Source of the DNA: Diplonema japonicum
Taxonomy: Eukaryota; Euglenozoa; Diplonemea; Diplonemida; Diplonemidae
Length of the DNA stretch: 64,000 nucleotides
Assembly: GCA_964019335.1 (NCBI GenBank)
Contig: OZ025659.1
Location: 682,001-746,000 of the forward strand
Direction of reading: 5' to 3'
Positions 49,622-60,958 of the stretch are shown piece by piece. Position numbers and translations under genes: made by a program. Positions within the stretch are counted from its first letter, which is position 1. Every line of letters starts with the position of its first letter. A model generated the notes under the pieces. The model saw only the letters and a program-made list of their open reading frames with translations, had not been told where the DNA came from and did no database searches.

Positions 49622-52124
49622 ATGCCTGTTTCGACTAGAAGCAACAGATACCCTTCGTCGCCTGTGAGTGCATCGGGTCGGCCTTCTCTGGGGCAGGCTG
49701 TGGTGCCTCCTGTGAAGATGCCCCTGCTCCAGGCATTGCTGAGGGGGCAGAGCCCAGGGACTGGATCTCCCAGGTTTTACCCCGGAACACCCACCAGCAG
49801 ACGGACGGGTAGCAACCCTGCTGGCATGAGGATGAGAAGCGACAGCAATGCCGCCATGGCCCAGAGCACCCCTGCAGAGAAGAAGTACCTTGCTTCCCCG
49901 TGCACTCCTGTGTCCCCCAGGCTCAACGCGCTTTCAAGGGTGTCGAGCTTCGGTACTAGCAGCTTTCAGCGAACCCCGATGTCCCCCAGGTTCACGCCCC
50001 TCCAGCTGTCCAGGAAGTCTTCCACGGTCTCTTCGAACACCGACACCATTGGCTACAGTGAGGACTCACTCACCAGCAGGAGGTACAACACCCCCAGGAG
50101 GGCTCCTTCCCCTGGCGTCAATTACTACGACAAGCATCACGCCCAAGCACCTATTTCTACAGCGACCCCGGGGTCTGAGCGTCAGGAAAGGAGACGAGCC
50201 CTGTCAGCGCACGCAGGAAGCCGCAACAACAAGGCCCTTCCCTCGAGCGCCTCGACGCAAGAGCTGTCCTCCCTCTCCTCCTCGACCTCGTCGCTCCTCA
50301 AGGGGCTGCTCGACGCCTCGCGCAACTTGTCGTCACCTAAGAAGACAAGCTACATGCCCGCCACCCCTGTGAGGAACCAGACACCTACCAAGCGCACAGA
50401 GGCGACTCTAAGGTCCCCTCTCAATGCCTCTTTCACCTCGTCCTCCGGCTGGTCCACCCCCTTGGCGTCTATGACCACACCCATGGCCTCTGTGGCAACA
50501 CCCGGTGTTGCGTGCTCTGGTATCTACTCCTCGCCATCCACGGCGACGCCTGCCACCCCCGTGCCTGTGTCCACCCGCACGCCTGATGCTTCTTCTTTGG
50601 TATGCCAGCAACCACCTGCAACACTTCTACAGCTCAAGCACGTCGCGCAGTCGCAGCCGCAAGCTGCCACCACCCCAGGCGCAAGGAAGGTGCCGTCGCA
50701 CATCAGCAACATGGTGTGCAGCTGGACAGCAAATGGTCAGGAAGACCAGAACAAGTACTCAGAGAACGGGTACATGAAGGTGAAGAAGGGGATGGTTCTG
50801 GACCAGAGGTACCACGTTATTTCGAAGCTGGGCTGGGGCGAGTTTGCAACAGTGTGGCTGGCATGGGACCAGGAGAGCCTGAAGAAGAAGCTTGACCATG
50901 TCACTCAACAGGTATGTGCTGCCGCCACTTACAATGCATTACAACATTACAGTTCGTTGCGATCAAGATCTCGAAGTGTGCGGAGCACGTGTCCAATGCT
51001 GCCAGAGAGGAGGCGGCGCTGCTAAAATACATCACAAAGCACGGCAGGGGGAGCGGTAGCACAGCACTGTCCTCCGTGCTGAACGTGTTCAACCACATGG
51101 GAGACTACGGCAACCACGTGTGCATGGTGTTCCCTGTCCTGGGACAGAACACCCTGTGCCTAGTAGAGCAGGCACACAGACACAGGAACAAGATCAGAGG
51201 CATCAGCAACCCCATGTCGTGCCCGAAGAGGCCATCGGAGGACGTGGCGTTCGTGAAGTCGTGCCTGCGTGCATGCCTCAGGGCACTCAACGAGCTGAAC
51301 AGGATCAGCGTCGTGCACACAGATCTGAAACCCGAGAACATCCTACTGACGACTGTTTCAAAGAAGACACGTGAGGCGATGAGGGACTGGCAGGAGAGCG
51401 TCGCGAAGCTGCGAGGCACCCCATGGGAGCCAAGCAGGCTGATCGACGCAAGCGACATCCCCGACATGACAGGCGAGAAGGAAGCATCGTACGTGAGGAT
51501 CAGCGACTTCGGGCTCTCGTCGTTGCTGGACCCCAACGCGAAGGAGCACAACATTGGCACCCACGCCAGGAGGCTGCAGTGCAAGAAGAGAGGGGTTGCA
51601 AGCAACCCTTTGGGTGTCATCCTGCAGACCAGAGAATACAGGGCGCCTGAGGTTCTGTTCGGGAACACCATCACACCCACCACAGATGTGTGGTCCATCG
51701 GGTGCATGGCATTTGAGCTGGTGACAGGGACCTTCTTGATGGACCCGAAGAAGGACCCTAAGAGACGCGCCAAGCCTGAGGAGGAAATCAACAACGACCA
51801 CATATCGATGATGCAGCAGCTTATTGGACGTGTTCCCTACACTGTGTCCAAGGGGCCTGGCAAGCATCTCCCGAAATATTTTTCGGCTGATGGTGGCTTC
51901 CTCCAGCAGGACAAGGCCGACAGGTGCTTCCCGAAGAGAAACCTCAAGCAAGAGCTGTTGTTTTTCTTGCATGAAAAGGATGCTGAACTCATGGCGTCTT
52001 TCATTACAGAGTGTCTCGGTTCGTATGATGCCACAGACAGGGCTAGTGCGGAGGTGATGCTTAAGGTGTGTTGATGATATTTAAAAAAAAAAAAAAAATA
52101 CAGCACCCATTCCTTGCGAGGTGA
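49622..52124 (+). CDS. SRPK-type protein kinase with long Ser/Pro-rich N-terminus
   Basis: Exons 49622-50911, 50953-52065 and 52104-52124 give 807 residues. Residues 1-380 are rich in S-P and T-P sites. The kinase domain follows: KLGWGEFATVWLAWD (about 400), VAIK (Lys435), VVHTDLKPENILL (about 551), ISDFGLSSLL (about 615), EYRAPEVLFG and WSIGCMAFELVTGTF. It ends HPFLAR, encoded by a 7-codon last exon after a 38-nt intron containing 16 A. The pattern W-G-E-F-x-T-V-W and the split kinase domain match SRPKs, which phosphorylate SR splicing factors. The insert between lobes is short (about 50 residues). An in-frame ATG at 49565 would add MGCFIKQ; the AG at 49605 argues for 49622. Confidence 0.9.
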
Positions 52125-52165
52125 TCTAAGGAGAAGGATTTCCCCCTCCCCCCTCCCCTTAGAGC

Positions 52166-52205
<40 letters not shown>

Positions 52206-53163
52206 TACTATTCTTTTTTTCGTTTGTATTGTACCTGTCTTCTCATCGTTTCTCCTCGGAGAACAAGGTTTTTTTTTTTTCTTCAGTAAAAAAAAAAAAA
52301 AAAGACTTCCTATATTCCTTTGTTTATGTAATTGTACGGGTTTTTTTTTTTTTTTTGCTGTTTTCTTTGTAGATCCTTTCCTTAAGACTTTAAAAAAAAA
52401 AAAAAAAAAGAAAAGAAACGAGTTTCTTGCAATTGTACATCTTTTCCCAGTTTTTATTTCATATTTCCCCCCCTTTTTTTTAATCCCCTTTTTTGCTTTC
52501 AAGATCTCTTGTTGTTAAAGTCTTGTGAAATAGACGCCCTCCCATCCCCCATTCCTCGCCCCCTCCATTTCTTGTTCCCATTATTTTATTGTATCGAAAT
52601 CTACCTCTCTCTTCTTTTTTTCCCCCCCTCTTTTTTTTCCCCTTACTCTTCCCCTCTTTTCCTTTGTTGCTTTTGGGTGGTGCATGTATGAGGTCAGAGG
52701 CACGCACAATTTTCTTTTGAAGAAAAAAAAGGGATGAAACCAGTTGCCAGGAGGAGAGAACAGAAGAGAATACAAAAAGAAAGAAAGAGGAACAAAAGAA
52801 GCGGCGCAAAAAAAGAAAAGGGAGGATAGAAAAAATGTTTCCTTTTTTTTTTTGTTGTTGTCCTCTTCTTTTTTCCTTGAAAAGAAGGGCCTCCCTACCC
52901 CTCTCCCACCCCTTTTGTACAGAACACGGCCCATCTTTGTTTTTTCTTATGTGTCGTTCTTAATTCGAATTTACTTTTCTCCAAAAACCCTCTTTTTTCT
53001 TGACATATACCAAAAAAGAACAATAAGGGAGGGGAAAAAAAAAAAAAAAAAAAAAAAAGAACCGCCCCATTTTTATTTTCTCTTTTTTATTATTATCGAA
53101 TTCTACTTTTTTTTTCTTTCTATTCTCCTTTTATTATTTGTCGGCTTTCTAGGGGGGAAATCC

Positions 53164-53194
<31 letters not shown>

Positions 53195-53231
53195 GTGGGA
53201 AAGAAAAAAAAGAGGGAAAGTGGAAAAAGAA
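52125..53231 (+). other. Low-complexity spacer
   Basis: About 1.1 kb of T runs (34 nt at 52170-52203) and A runs. The A/G-rich leader reaches the ATG at 53232. No gene is seen; the long open frames on both strands are poly-Phe or poly-Lys. Confidence 0.6.
52170..52203 (+). repeat. T run (34 nt)
   Basis: Uninterrupted T tract about 45 nt after the kinase stop codon. Comparable T runs of 32-37 nt occur at 25583-25614 and 60146-60182. Confidence 0.9.
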
Positions 53232-53921
53232 ATGTCCCACAAAAGGAAGTTTAACGAGACGGTGGTGGAAGAGAATGCAAGCGAGTTTGAAAAGAAACAC
53301 GTGCACGACGTGTACAGCAAGATAGCAGGGCATTTCAGCGCAACTAGATACAAAGCATGGCCCAAGGTGGGGGAATTCGTGGGCAGGATGGAAAAGGGAA
53401 GCTTTATCTGTGATGTCGGCGCAGGCAACGGGAAGTCCTTAGCAGGACCGTTAGAAGAAGGGGGTCGTGTCCTGATGGCCACCGACGCAAGCAGAGAGCT
53501 CCTTAGCGTAGCAGACGAGAAAGGAATCGAAGCACAAGCAGCCAATGCTCTACAACTGCCTTACCGACCGGGGACAATGGACTGTGCCATCAACATTGCC
53601 ATGCTGCACCACCTTGCCACCCCTTCTCGGCGTAAGGCCGTGCTTGTCGAGATGGGACGTGTCCTGAGGCCCTCAGGCCGTCTTCTTATCTATGTTTGGG
53701 CCGCAGGTCAGAAACGGTTTGCAGCTGCCGCCTCGCAAGACGTCACTGTCCCGTGGACCCTTCATGACCGCTTTGACGCTGCCACACCTACCCATGACAG
53801 GTACTACCACTTGTTCACGAAAGGGGAGCTTGAAGAGCTCATTGAGTCCACCGGTGCCTTCACCATCACAGAGTCTTACTATGACTGCGATAACTGGTGT
53901 GTTGCTGCTGTAAAGAACTGA
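53232..53921 (+). CDS. TRM9: Trm9/ALKBH8-type tRNA wobble-uridine methyltransferase
   Basis: A 229-residue SAM-dependent methyltransferase. The N-terminus EKKHVHDVYSKIAGHFSATR followed by YKAWPKV is the hallmark of Trm9, which methylates carboxymethyl-uridine at tRNA position 34 with Trm112. SAM motif I is ICDVGAGNGKSL, with an acidic ATDAS next, and AINIAMLHHLAT as motif IV. RPSGRLLIYVWA and the C-terminal YYHLFTKGELEEL also match. I used the ATG at 53232; the frame upstream has no other ATG. In animals the same domain is fused to AlkB in ALKBH8. Here it stands alone, while an AlkB-like protein is encoded 34 kb upstream. Confidence 0.9.
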   Translation: MSHKRKFNETVVEENASEFEKKHVHDVYSKIAGHFSATRYKAWPKVGEFVGRMEKGSFICDVGAGNGKSLAGPLEEGGRVLMATDASRELLSVADEKGIEAQAANALQLPYRPGTMDCAINIAMLHHLATPSRRKAVLVEMGRVLRPSGRLLIYVWAAGQKRFAAAASQDVTVPWTLHDRFDAATPTHDRYYHLFTKGELEELIESTGAFTITESYYDCDNWCVAAVKN

Positions 53922-54121
53922 ACAAGCGCACGCCCCTTCTCTCTGCTCTCTATCCATTGTTGTCGCATGCAGGAGATCAAAAAAGAAAGTCTTATTATTC
54001 TTTTTTTTGAAAGCATAAAAGGGGGGTGAAAGAAGCAAAAAAAAAAAAAAAAAAAGGAGTGCGGGAAGAAGGGGGGAGGGGGGTGGAAGGGGAATTTTAG
54101 TTAGCTGTACCAAAAAAGAAA

Positions 54122-54685
54122 ATGAATTACAAGCTGCACGAGCTACCGAAGATGAACATTGAGGAGCTGCAGGCGAGGGACACGCTGAACTGCCTGCTGC
54201 ATTCTGTTCTGTTCCACAGGCAGCTGGGGGCGGTGTTCCCGCAGGAGGAGAACCTGATGGACGAGCTGGGGATCAACCTGAGCTTCACGAAGGTGGGAAG
54301 CGATGATAGCGAAACACATAAAAGGGTGAAGAAGGGCGTCGACGGCTTCTGCTCTACGCTGCAGAAAGTGAAGTACGACCAGAAAATAAACAAATGCTTC
54401 AGCGTCACGCTACGGCTGCTGCACAACACCGGCGCACACAGCACGGAGTGGGAACGGTGGGTCATCCCCTTGCAACTGCAGTCCATGGGCTCCAAGTCGG
54501 ACCTGCAAGCAACTCTGTTGAAGAGTTTGAACTACATCTCCAAGTCCACCGACACCGCCATCCTCGAGGGCTACGTCCCTGTCAACGACGGCTCGCATTT
54601 CGAGTTCCAGATCCTGCACGACGTGGGGGGCACCACCATCATGGAGACGGTGGGCAACCTGCTCTCTTATCTCACATACCGATAG
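54122..54685 (+). CDS. ATG101: ATG101, HORMA-domain autophagy factor
   Basis: A 187-residue single-exon protein. It follows the ATG101 pattern along its length: DTLNCLLHSVLFHRQLGAVF (human-like LAVLHTVLLHR), INLSFTKVGSDD, HKRVKKGVDGFCSTL, the EWERWVIPLQLQ strand (human PWEVW) and a C-terminal EFQILHDVGGTTIMETV. This is a HORMA fold without the mobile safety-belt features of MAD2. ATG101 pairs with ATG13 in the ULK/ATG1 autophagy-initiation complex. The presence of ATG101 separates this organism from budding yeast and from kinetoplastids as I know them. Human ATG101 has 218 residues, and the loop carrying the WF finger is not clearly seen. Confidence 0.85.
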   Translation: MNYKLHELPKMNIEELQARDTLNCLLHSVLFHRQLGAVFPQEENLMDELGINLSFTKVGSDDSETHKRVKKGVDGFCSTLQKVKYDQKINKCFSVTLRLLHNTGAHSTEWERWVIPLQLQSMGSKSDLQATLLKSLNYISKSTDTAILEGYVPVNDGSHFEFQILHDVGGTTIMETVGNLLSYLTYR

Positions 54686-54895
54686 GTTCCTAGCCCATGC
54701 CGTATATTATTTTTTTTCCAGTCTTTGCTTTTTCCTTTCCGGTTTGAGTGGTTATTCGCCATTGCTTTCTTTGTGCCATATAACTTTTTTTTCCTTTTTT
54801 GAAATTGAACTTTTTTTTTTTCTTCTCCTTAAAACGCTCTCCTTACTATTTTTATAATTTGCCACACAAAACCATCACCACAGTCAGAGGGTCGC

Positions 54896-55738
54896 ATGGC
54901 CACGAAGGACCGCCCCGTTTGGTTCGAGCTCCTTGCAGGCGGTGCTAGCGGCGGCGCGGCGAAAACAGCAACAGCACCAATGCAGCGCCTAGTCATCCTG
55001 CAGCAGGTGCAGAAGGTAACGGAATCCCGTATGACCCGCGCACTAAGGAGCGTCATAAAAAGGCAAGGCCTGATGTCCCTATGGCGAGGAAACATGGTGA
55101 CGGTCCTACATAGGTTCCCATACTCGGGGGCGAGCTTCACCCTGTATGAGAGCTGTAAGAAGGTAATAGGGAACAGGGAGGGGCTGACAGGGAACATTGT
55201 CCTGGACAGGGCAGCCGCGGGATGCGTAGCAGGCGGCGGTGCGGTCGCACTAACATACCCGCTAGACACACTGCGGACACACCTTGCTGTGGGAAGCCAT
55301 ACCAAGGTCCTGTCAGCCTGCAAGAGCATCATGAAGCATGGGGGTTACGCTGGGTTTTTCAATGGCATCAGCGTGTCTATATTCCAAAAGGTGCCGGAGG
55401 TGGCTTTGCAAATGTGTGTCTACGAAACCTCGAAGGACTACCTGAAGACAACCGCTATACGGGAGTACCCCACGTGCCAGATCCTTGCTTCTGCTGTGGT
55501 CGCTGGGGCCTCGTCACTTGTGGTGTACCCGTTTGATGTTGTAAGGAGAAACCTGCAGATGGCCACCACCCGTTCCTCTCCCCTTGCCGCCACGCTTCTC
55601 ATTGTGAGGCAGGATGGGGTCGTCAGTCTGTTCCGTGGCGCGAAGGCAGAACTCGCACGCACTTTGCCCTTTGTCATGATCATGTGGTTTACTTTGGAGA
55701 CGATACGAGATCTTGGCGACAAGTTTATTATTGTCTAA
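54896..55738 (+). CDS. Mitochondrial carrier family (SLC25) protein
   Basis: A 280-residue protein with three repeats of about 95 residues, each with two membrane helices. Carrier signatures P-x-[DE]-x-x-[RK] are present as TYPLDTLR (repeat 2) and VYPFDVVRR (repeat 3). Repeat 1 has a degenerate APMQRLV, like adenine-nucleotide or CoA carriers (SLC25A16/A42 and SLC25A24 types). FELLAGGASGGAAKTATAP at the start and GLMSLWRGNMVTVL after helix 1 also fit this group. A nucleotide or CoA substrate is plausible, not proven. The location is expected to be the inner mitochondrial membrane or a related organelle. The ATG lies 12 nt after ACCACAG at 54882-54883. Confidence 0.92.
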   Translation: MATKDRPVWFELLAGGASGGAAKTATAPMQRLVILQQVQKVTESRMTRALRSVIKRQGLMSLWRGNMVTVLHRFPYSGASFTLYESCKKVIGNREGLTGNIVLDRAAAGCVAGGGAVALTYPLDTLRTHLAVGSHTKVLSACKSIMKHGGYAGFFNGISVSIFQKVPEVALQMCVYETSKDYLKTTAIREYPTCQILASAVVAGASSLVVYPFDVVRRNLQMATTRSSPLAATLLIVRQDGVVSLFRGAKAELARTLPFVMIMWFTLETIRDLGDKFIIV

Positions 55739-56965
55739 TTTTTTTTTTTTTCCTTTTCTGTTGAATTTATTTTGTATTTTTTTTTTTTTTAAGAAAATGA
55801 GAGGAGAGGAGGGGAGGAAGGGAGTTTTTTTTTTTTTTTTTTTTTTATTTGCAAAGAACAAGCCTTCGACTTGTCTAAACAAAAAAAAGGGGGGGAATGT
55901 TGACAACGTGTTTCGGCTTTACAAGCTTTCTCCAGGTTTTACCCGGCACGTACAAATCTGTCTGAATAAAAAAGGGATTTAAAAAAAAAGAACAAGAGAA
56001 AACCAACGAGTTTCGATGAAGGTGTGCAGGTTATTAAACCCAGGGAGAATTTTTTTCTCCCTGCCACATCTTTCGATTCTTATGGCTCGGTTTTTCGGAT
56101 TATATAGTTCTGCGTGGATATACACTTCAGTTTGTTTTTTTTAGCCTTTTCACGAAACCCCAAGGGAAATAAGGAATGAGCTCTAACTTTCAATGCCGAG
56201 TGGCTTTTTTTTTTTTTTTTTTTTTTCCGCTATAAAGAAAATGGGAGAAAAAGAATGAAGAAAAAGAAAACCCAAAGAAGAAGAAAAAAAAAATGAAAGC
56301 AATCACCTCCTTCGCTTTGGTGGCATTGTTTTCTATTTTCTTTTTTTTTTTTTGTTCCATCCCCCATCCTTTCCCTTCCCCCTTTTTTTTTTTTGCTTCT
56401 CTACCTCTGCTTAAAACCTAAACCATGGAAGAAGAGAAGAGGGAGAAGAAAGAAAAAAGGGGAGGAAAAAAAAAAAAAAAGAAACACGTCTGTTGTTCCC
56501 AAAAGCATTTCCCAAACTTTTTTTTTTTCCTTCTTCCCTAGGATGCTGATGTATTATATTGTCCATTTAAAGCACTTCCAAGGAATCCTTTTCTTTTTTC
56601 CCCTCTAACAATGTACTCTTTCTTCTTATTCCTTCCTTTTTCTTTTCTCTCTCTCTCTCTCCTCTCTTAAGAAACCCCTTCTTTTTTTTCCTCTGTCCAT
56701 TCACCCTTTCTCCTTTTTGATGACGACAAACTCCCAGACGCGACAGAAACCCGGATGTTTGTCCGTCCGGCATTTACTTCCACGGGCGCTGGTAGGCTAG
56801 GGAAACCTTTTGTTGTATTTTTTAGCCCGGCAAGAGGGGGACAACGAATTTTTTGGCAAGGAAGAAACATCCAAGGTTTTTGCATGGAACCTCACGGCTT
56901 TACCCAAATTTCAAAAAAAAAAAAAAAAAAAAAAAAAGGGTGTTCCTAACAAAAAAAAAAAAGAA
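55739..56965 (+). other. Low-complexity spacer with one perfect hairpin
   Basis: About 1.2 kb with T, A and C runs. CAGGGAGAA (56041-56049) and TTCTCCCTG (56055-56063) form a perfect 9-bp stem with a T5 loop in a non-repetitive patch (55890-56200). A 24-nt A run (near 56913-56937) and an A-rich leader directly precede the kinesin ATG. No gene is seen. Confidence 0.55.
56041..56063. other. Perfect 9-bp hairpin with T5 loop
   Basis: CAGGGAGAA/TTCTCCCTG around TTTTT. It lies inside a spacer about 300 nt after the carrier gene. It may be a 3'UTR or processing element, or part of a small RNA. Confidence 0.45.
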
Positions 56966-59908
56966 ATGCCGGGAAAGAAAAAAAAGTCAGGCGCGGATTC
57001 TGTGCAGGTTGCCATCCGTGTGCGACCACATACCTTTACAGATGGCGGTGACAACAGAGACTGTCTGTCGATTGACGACAAGTATGGTGAGGTCTGTGCT
57101 AAGGATCCTGATGGCAAGAGGGCAGAGAAGACTTACGCCTTTGACACTGTCTTCCCGACCACCGCAGAACAGAAAGATGTTTTCGACGCCATCGGCGCAC
57201 CAATGGTCGACACAGTGCTGGACGGGTACAACACCACTTTGTTCACTTACGGTCAAACCGGGTCTGGGAAGACCTACACGATCCAAGGTCTTCCGGGCGC
57301 CGGTGTGCGTATGGGCCAGGACTACGACATCGAGAAGCACAAGGGTCTGACCCCTCGTATCGCAGAATACCTGTTAGAGAAGGTTGGGGAAGTCATTGAA
57401 GAAGACTCCACTGCCAACGCCATGATCGAGATGGCCTACTTGGAAATCTACAACGAGAACGTACGTGACTTGCTGACCCCCAACGGCAAGTCCGAATCCC
57501 TTGAGGTGAGAGAGGACGCCAAGAAGAAGCCCTTCGTGCAGGGCCTCACCTGGAAGAAGACCATCAACTCCGAACAGATTCTGAAGCACTTGTTGCTGGG
57601 CAACACCCGCCGTCAAACTGCCGCCACAAAAATGAACGAGGTCTCCTCAAGATCCCACGGTCTTGTGTCGATCAGGGTGAAGATCAAGTACGACCCCCCC
57701 AATGTCAAGAAGGTATTCTGTTTGTTCCTCTTTTCCCCCCAACATCCAACAGCCCGACACTGAAGGTCTTCTGTACATCGTCGATCTTGCTGGGTCCGAG
57801 CGTCAGGACAAGACTGGTGCCGAAGGCGACACCCTGAACGAGGCCAAGAACATCAACAAGTCGCTTCTCATGCTTGGGCGAGCCATCCACGCCTTCGGTG
57901 AGAAAGGGTATGCCTTCAAGACGTGAGACATGTTACAGGGCAAATGCGCACGTTCCCCTTCGTGATTCCAAGCTGACGAGGCTTCTGAAGGAGTCCTTTG
58001 GTGGGAACTCGAGAACTTGGATGATTGCCACCTGCTCTGCATCCCCGTACAACATGGTGGAGACCAAGTCCACTCTGGACTACGCTGCGAACGCGAAGGT
58101 ATGGTAAACCACGCCAAGCACCACCGCCACAGCTCATCACCAACAACGCAGAACAGAATAGGATGGCCAGGCAGCTCGAGCTGGGCGAGCAGAAGGAACT
58201 TAACATTAAGCTTGAGGCGGAGGTATGCCCCCGTACCGTTGATTCTCAACAATCTGCAGATCGCTGAACTGAATGACAAGCTCGCCAACGCGAATGCGAA
58301 GGCAGAAGCCAAGGCTAAAGCCATGGCCTTGGAGATGGCCAAGGAGGAGAACTCTGTATTCCTTGCTGACATGGACGAGCTGAAGAAGGAGATTGAAAAG
58401 CTGAAGGAAGAGAACCGACAGGCAAAGGAGACAGAGGAGGAGCTGCGACACACCATCGCCAAGGGCCTGAGCTCAGACGTTGCCGACCAGCTGAGGGCAG
58501 AGCTCGACGCCATGAAGGCAGAGAACTCGAAGCTCAAGAAGGAGAACGAGGAGCAAGCAGCGGCCATCGCCAACGGTAAGGGGGCTGGTGTAGCCGCCGG
58601 TGGTGCAGCAGCAGCAGCATCAAGCCAGCACCTCCGCGCACGAAGCCCCACAGGCATGGGGAAGAAGAAGCTCTCGAGACAAATGAATGACCTTCTGGAC
58701 GACCCTCTCGCCACGCCAGAGGAGCGTATCAAGAGTATGCACACACACGCACAACATGTCCACAGGGATGGAGGGCCGTGCTCTTATTGAGTCCGCAGGA
58801 TCCTTCGTGCGCAAGAAGTCCTTCAACGACATGTACCAGCAGGCTACGGTATGCATGGCGCTGAAGCAGAAACAACCAATAGGGTGCTGCTCCTAGGGGC
58901 TCGTGGGGTGCGAATTCCGCCGGCGGGCACAGATACGCGTCTGTGTCTCAGGGGTCAAACGTCGCCGACCTGAATAAGGCAAAGCAGCGTGCCATCGAAA
59001 ATGAAGACTTCACGGAAGCACAGAGGCTCACGGAAGAAATCAAGGCGATGCAGGCGACGCCGAAGGTCTCCCTTGAGGAGCTCATGAATGCCAGGCAGCG
59101 TGCCATTGCATCAGAGGACTTCACAGAGGCGCAGAAGATCCAGGCACAGATCAACTCCCTCAAGATGCAGCAGGGACAGCAGATTGCTTCAACACCGCGT
59201 GAGCCGCAAATGATGGGCATGCCAGGGCACGACGTCTCGCAAACACCAAGGTCGCTGGGTCAGGAGGACCTCACCATGGGGGGCACAAGACAGGTTTGTT
59301 GTTTTTAGATATATTTTATTTCATCAATTACAGGTGTTCATCGGCCGTGCTTCTATCTCGCTACGCTTCTTGGTCCAGGGCAACTCTCCCACCAAGTACT
59401 TCACGCTCCCTTTGGAGGTATGCCTGCTGTCTATACACATCTTCACTAGTACGACTCGGGTATCCGGGTAGACAGCGGTGCCCCACCGCAGCTGCTTGTG
59501 AGCATCTACCAGCTGGACAAGAAGGGGAAGCCTGATGATGGGAGGATGGACTTTGTAGTGCACGTGCTGCAGGCAAAGGGGATCCCTAAGGCATACTGCA
59601 ATGCTGTGCACTGCAAGTACGTGTTCAAGTGGGGTGAGAAGGACTACTACAAGTCCAATGAGGTGAAGATGAGCACTGACCCAGAGTTCGATTACAAGAA
59701 GAGGTACGCCTTCCCCCAGCTTACCGAGCAGCTTTACGGTTGGTTTACATCAGAAAATGTGATGACCTTTGAGGTTATTGGGCTTGGTGCTTCTGGAAAT
59801 TCTGCCCCTGCTGGTGGGCATCACGACCCTATGACTGGTAGCAGTGGGAGCCTTGACCCTAGGGACGCAGGACCCCCTACTGGTCGTAGGTCTGGGCCAT
59901 ACTACTGA
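56966..59908 (+). CDS. Kinesin motor protein with UVR-like and C2-like modules, nine exons
   Basis: Exons 56966-57712, 57753-57907, 57939-58098, 58133-58222, 58260-58734, 58766-58848, 58883-59293, 59334-59417 and 59450-59908 give 887 residues. The N-terminal motor (1 to about 350) has [13 protein letters not shown] (near 95), [15 protein letters not shown] and [10 protein letters not shown]. The neck joins a coiled coil (about 380-500). Two repeats follow near 594-655: [20 protein letters not shown] and [18 protein letters not shown], which look like UVR helical hairpins. The C-terminal 200 residues include a C2-like beta domain ([15 protein letters not shown] onward). The layout is nearest kinesin-3, but no FHA domain is seen. 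The eight introns are only 31-40 nt, most with GTATGC donors. Confidence 0.93.
57908..57938 (+). other. 31-nt intron in kinesin
   Basis: GTATGCCTTCAAG...GTTACAG; splicing rebuilds [18 protein letters not shown]. Another 31-nt intron lies at 58735-58765. These are near the lower limit known for spliceosomal introns. Confidence 0.85.
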
Positions 59909-60143
59909 CCAGACCGGGTTTAGTCATTACTATAAAAAATAGCAATACAAGATGAAAATATATAAAACTGCAAACCTTGGACAGTGGATTTTAAGGGGAT
60001 ATGGGGAAAGGTAAAAGGAGTTGGGGAAAAAAGGGAGACGAATGAAAAAAAAATAAATAAAAAAAAAAAGAAAGAAAAAAATGAAGAATCCTTTTTTCCC
60101 CCCTTCTCCCTCCCCCTCTATTCCTTGGCCCTTCCCTTTTTTT

Positions 60144-60182
<39 letters not shown>

Positions 60183-60958
60183 CTGTTTAAAAAAAAGAGA
60201 AAGAAAAAGGTTTTACAAACACCATTGATGTGCGATATATACCTTATTTTAACAAGCAAAAGTTTTTTTTTTTCCCCCGAAATTTCCCTGTTTGGTACTG
60301 TAGATGTGGAGGAGAGGTGATGACTAGTGCTCCGAGAGGGTCGGACTCTTGGAGCCATTTTTTTACTTTTTCTCTCTCTCCTCTCATTTTTTTTTTCAGT
60401 TGCTTTTTTTTTATTTTTTTTTCTTCAGCACTTCCCGCCCCATTCCACTTTTTTGTTTTTTTTCTTACACAGAGAGAACAAAAAGGGGTGAGACGACTAC
60501 TGCCGAAGAAAAACAAAAAGAATTAAAAAAAAAAAGAAAAGTGTGACAAGATATTTAATAAAAACAAACAAAATGCCCCCCCATCCCCAATCCATGTAAC
60601 ACCTCGGGATATATATATATATTTTTTTTCGTTCTACCCCCTTTTTCTCTTTGGGAAAAAAAAAAAAAGCAAAACAAAAAAAGGTACCATAAGGCAAATT
60701 TCTGCTCTCTTCCCGCCCTCCCCTTTTGCTTCCCCCCTCCCACTTTCCACCTCAGAAAAACATGTCTCTCAGAAATGTTCCTTTTTTTTTTCTCCCTCTT
60801 TTTTTTTCGATAAAAAATACGAGAGCCACCACCCCCTTTTTATTTTTTTCCCCAACACCCTTCTTCCCCACTCCCTTCCCGAGATCCCCTCTTTTTTTTT
60901 TGCCGTGTGGTTTTTTTTTCTTCCCCAGAACATAACCAGAGAGAAAAAAAAAAGCAAA
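59909..60958 (+). other. Low-complexity spacer
   Basis: About 1 kb of A and T runs, including 37 T at 60146-60182 and (AT)n near 60611. It ends with a pyrimidine tract and CCCCAG at 60928. No gene is seen. Confidence 0.6.
60911..60928 (+). promoter_or_regulatory. Polypyrimidine-CAG acceptor-like site
   Basis: Nine T, then CTTCCCCAG, 30 nt before the ATG of the adenylation-ankyrin gene. It is the clearest 3' splice-site context upstream of a start codon in the window. Confidence 0.5.
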
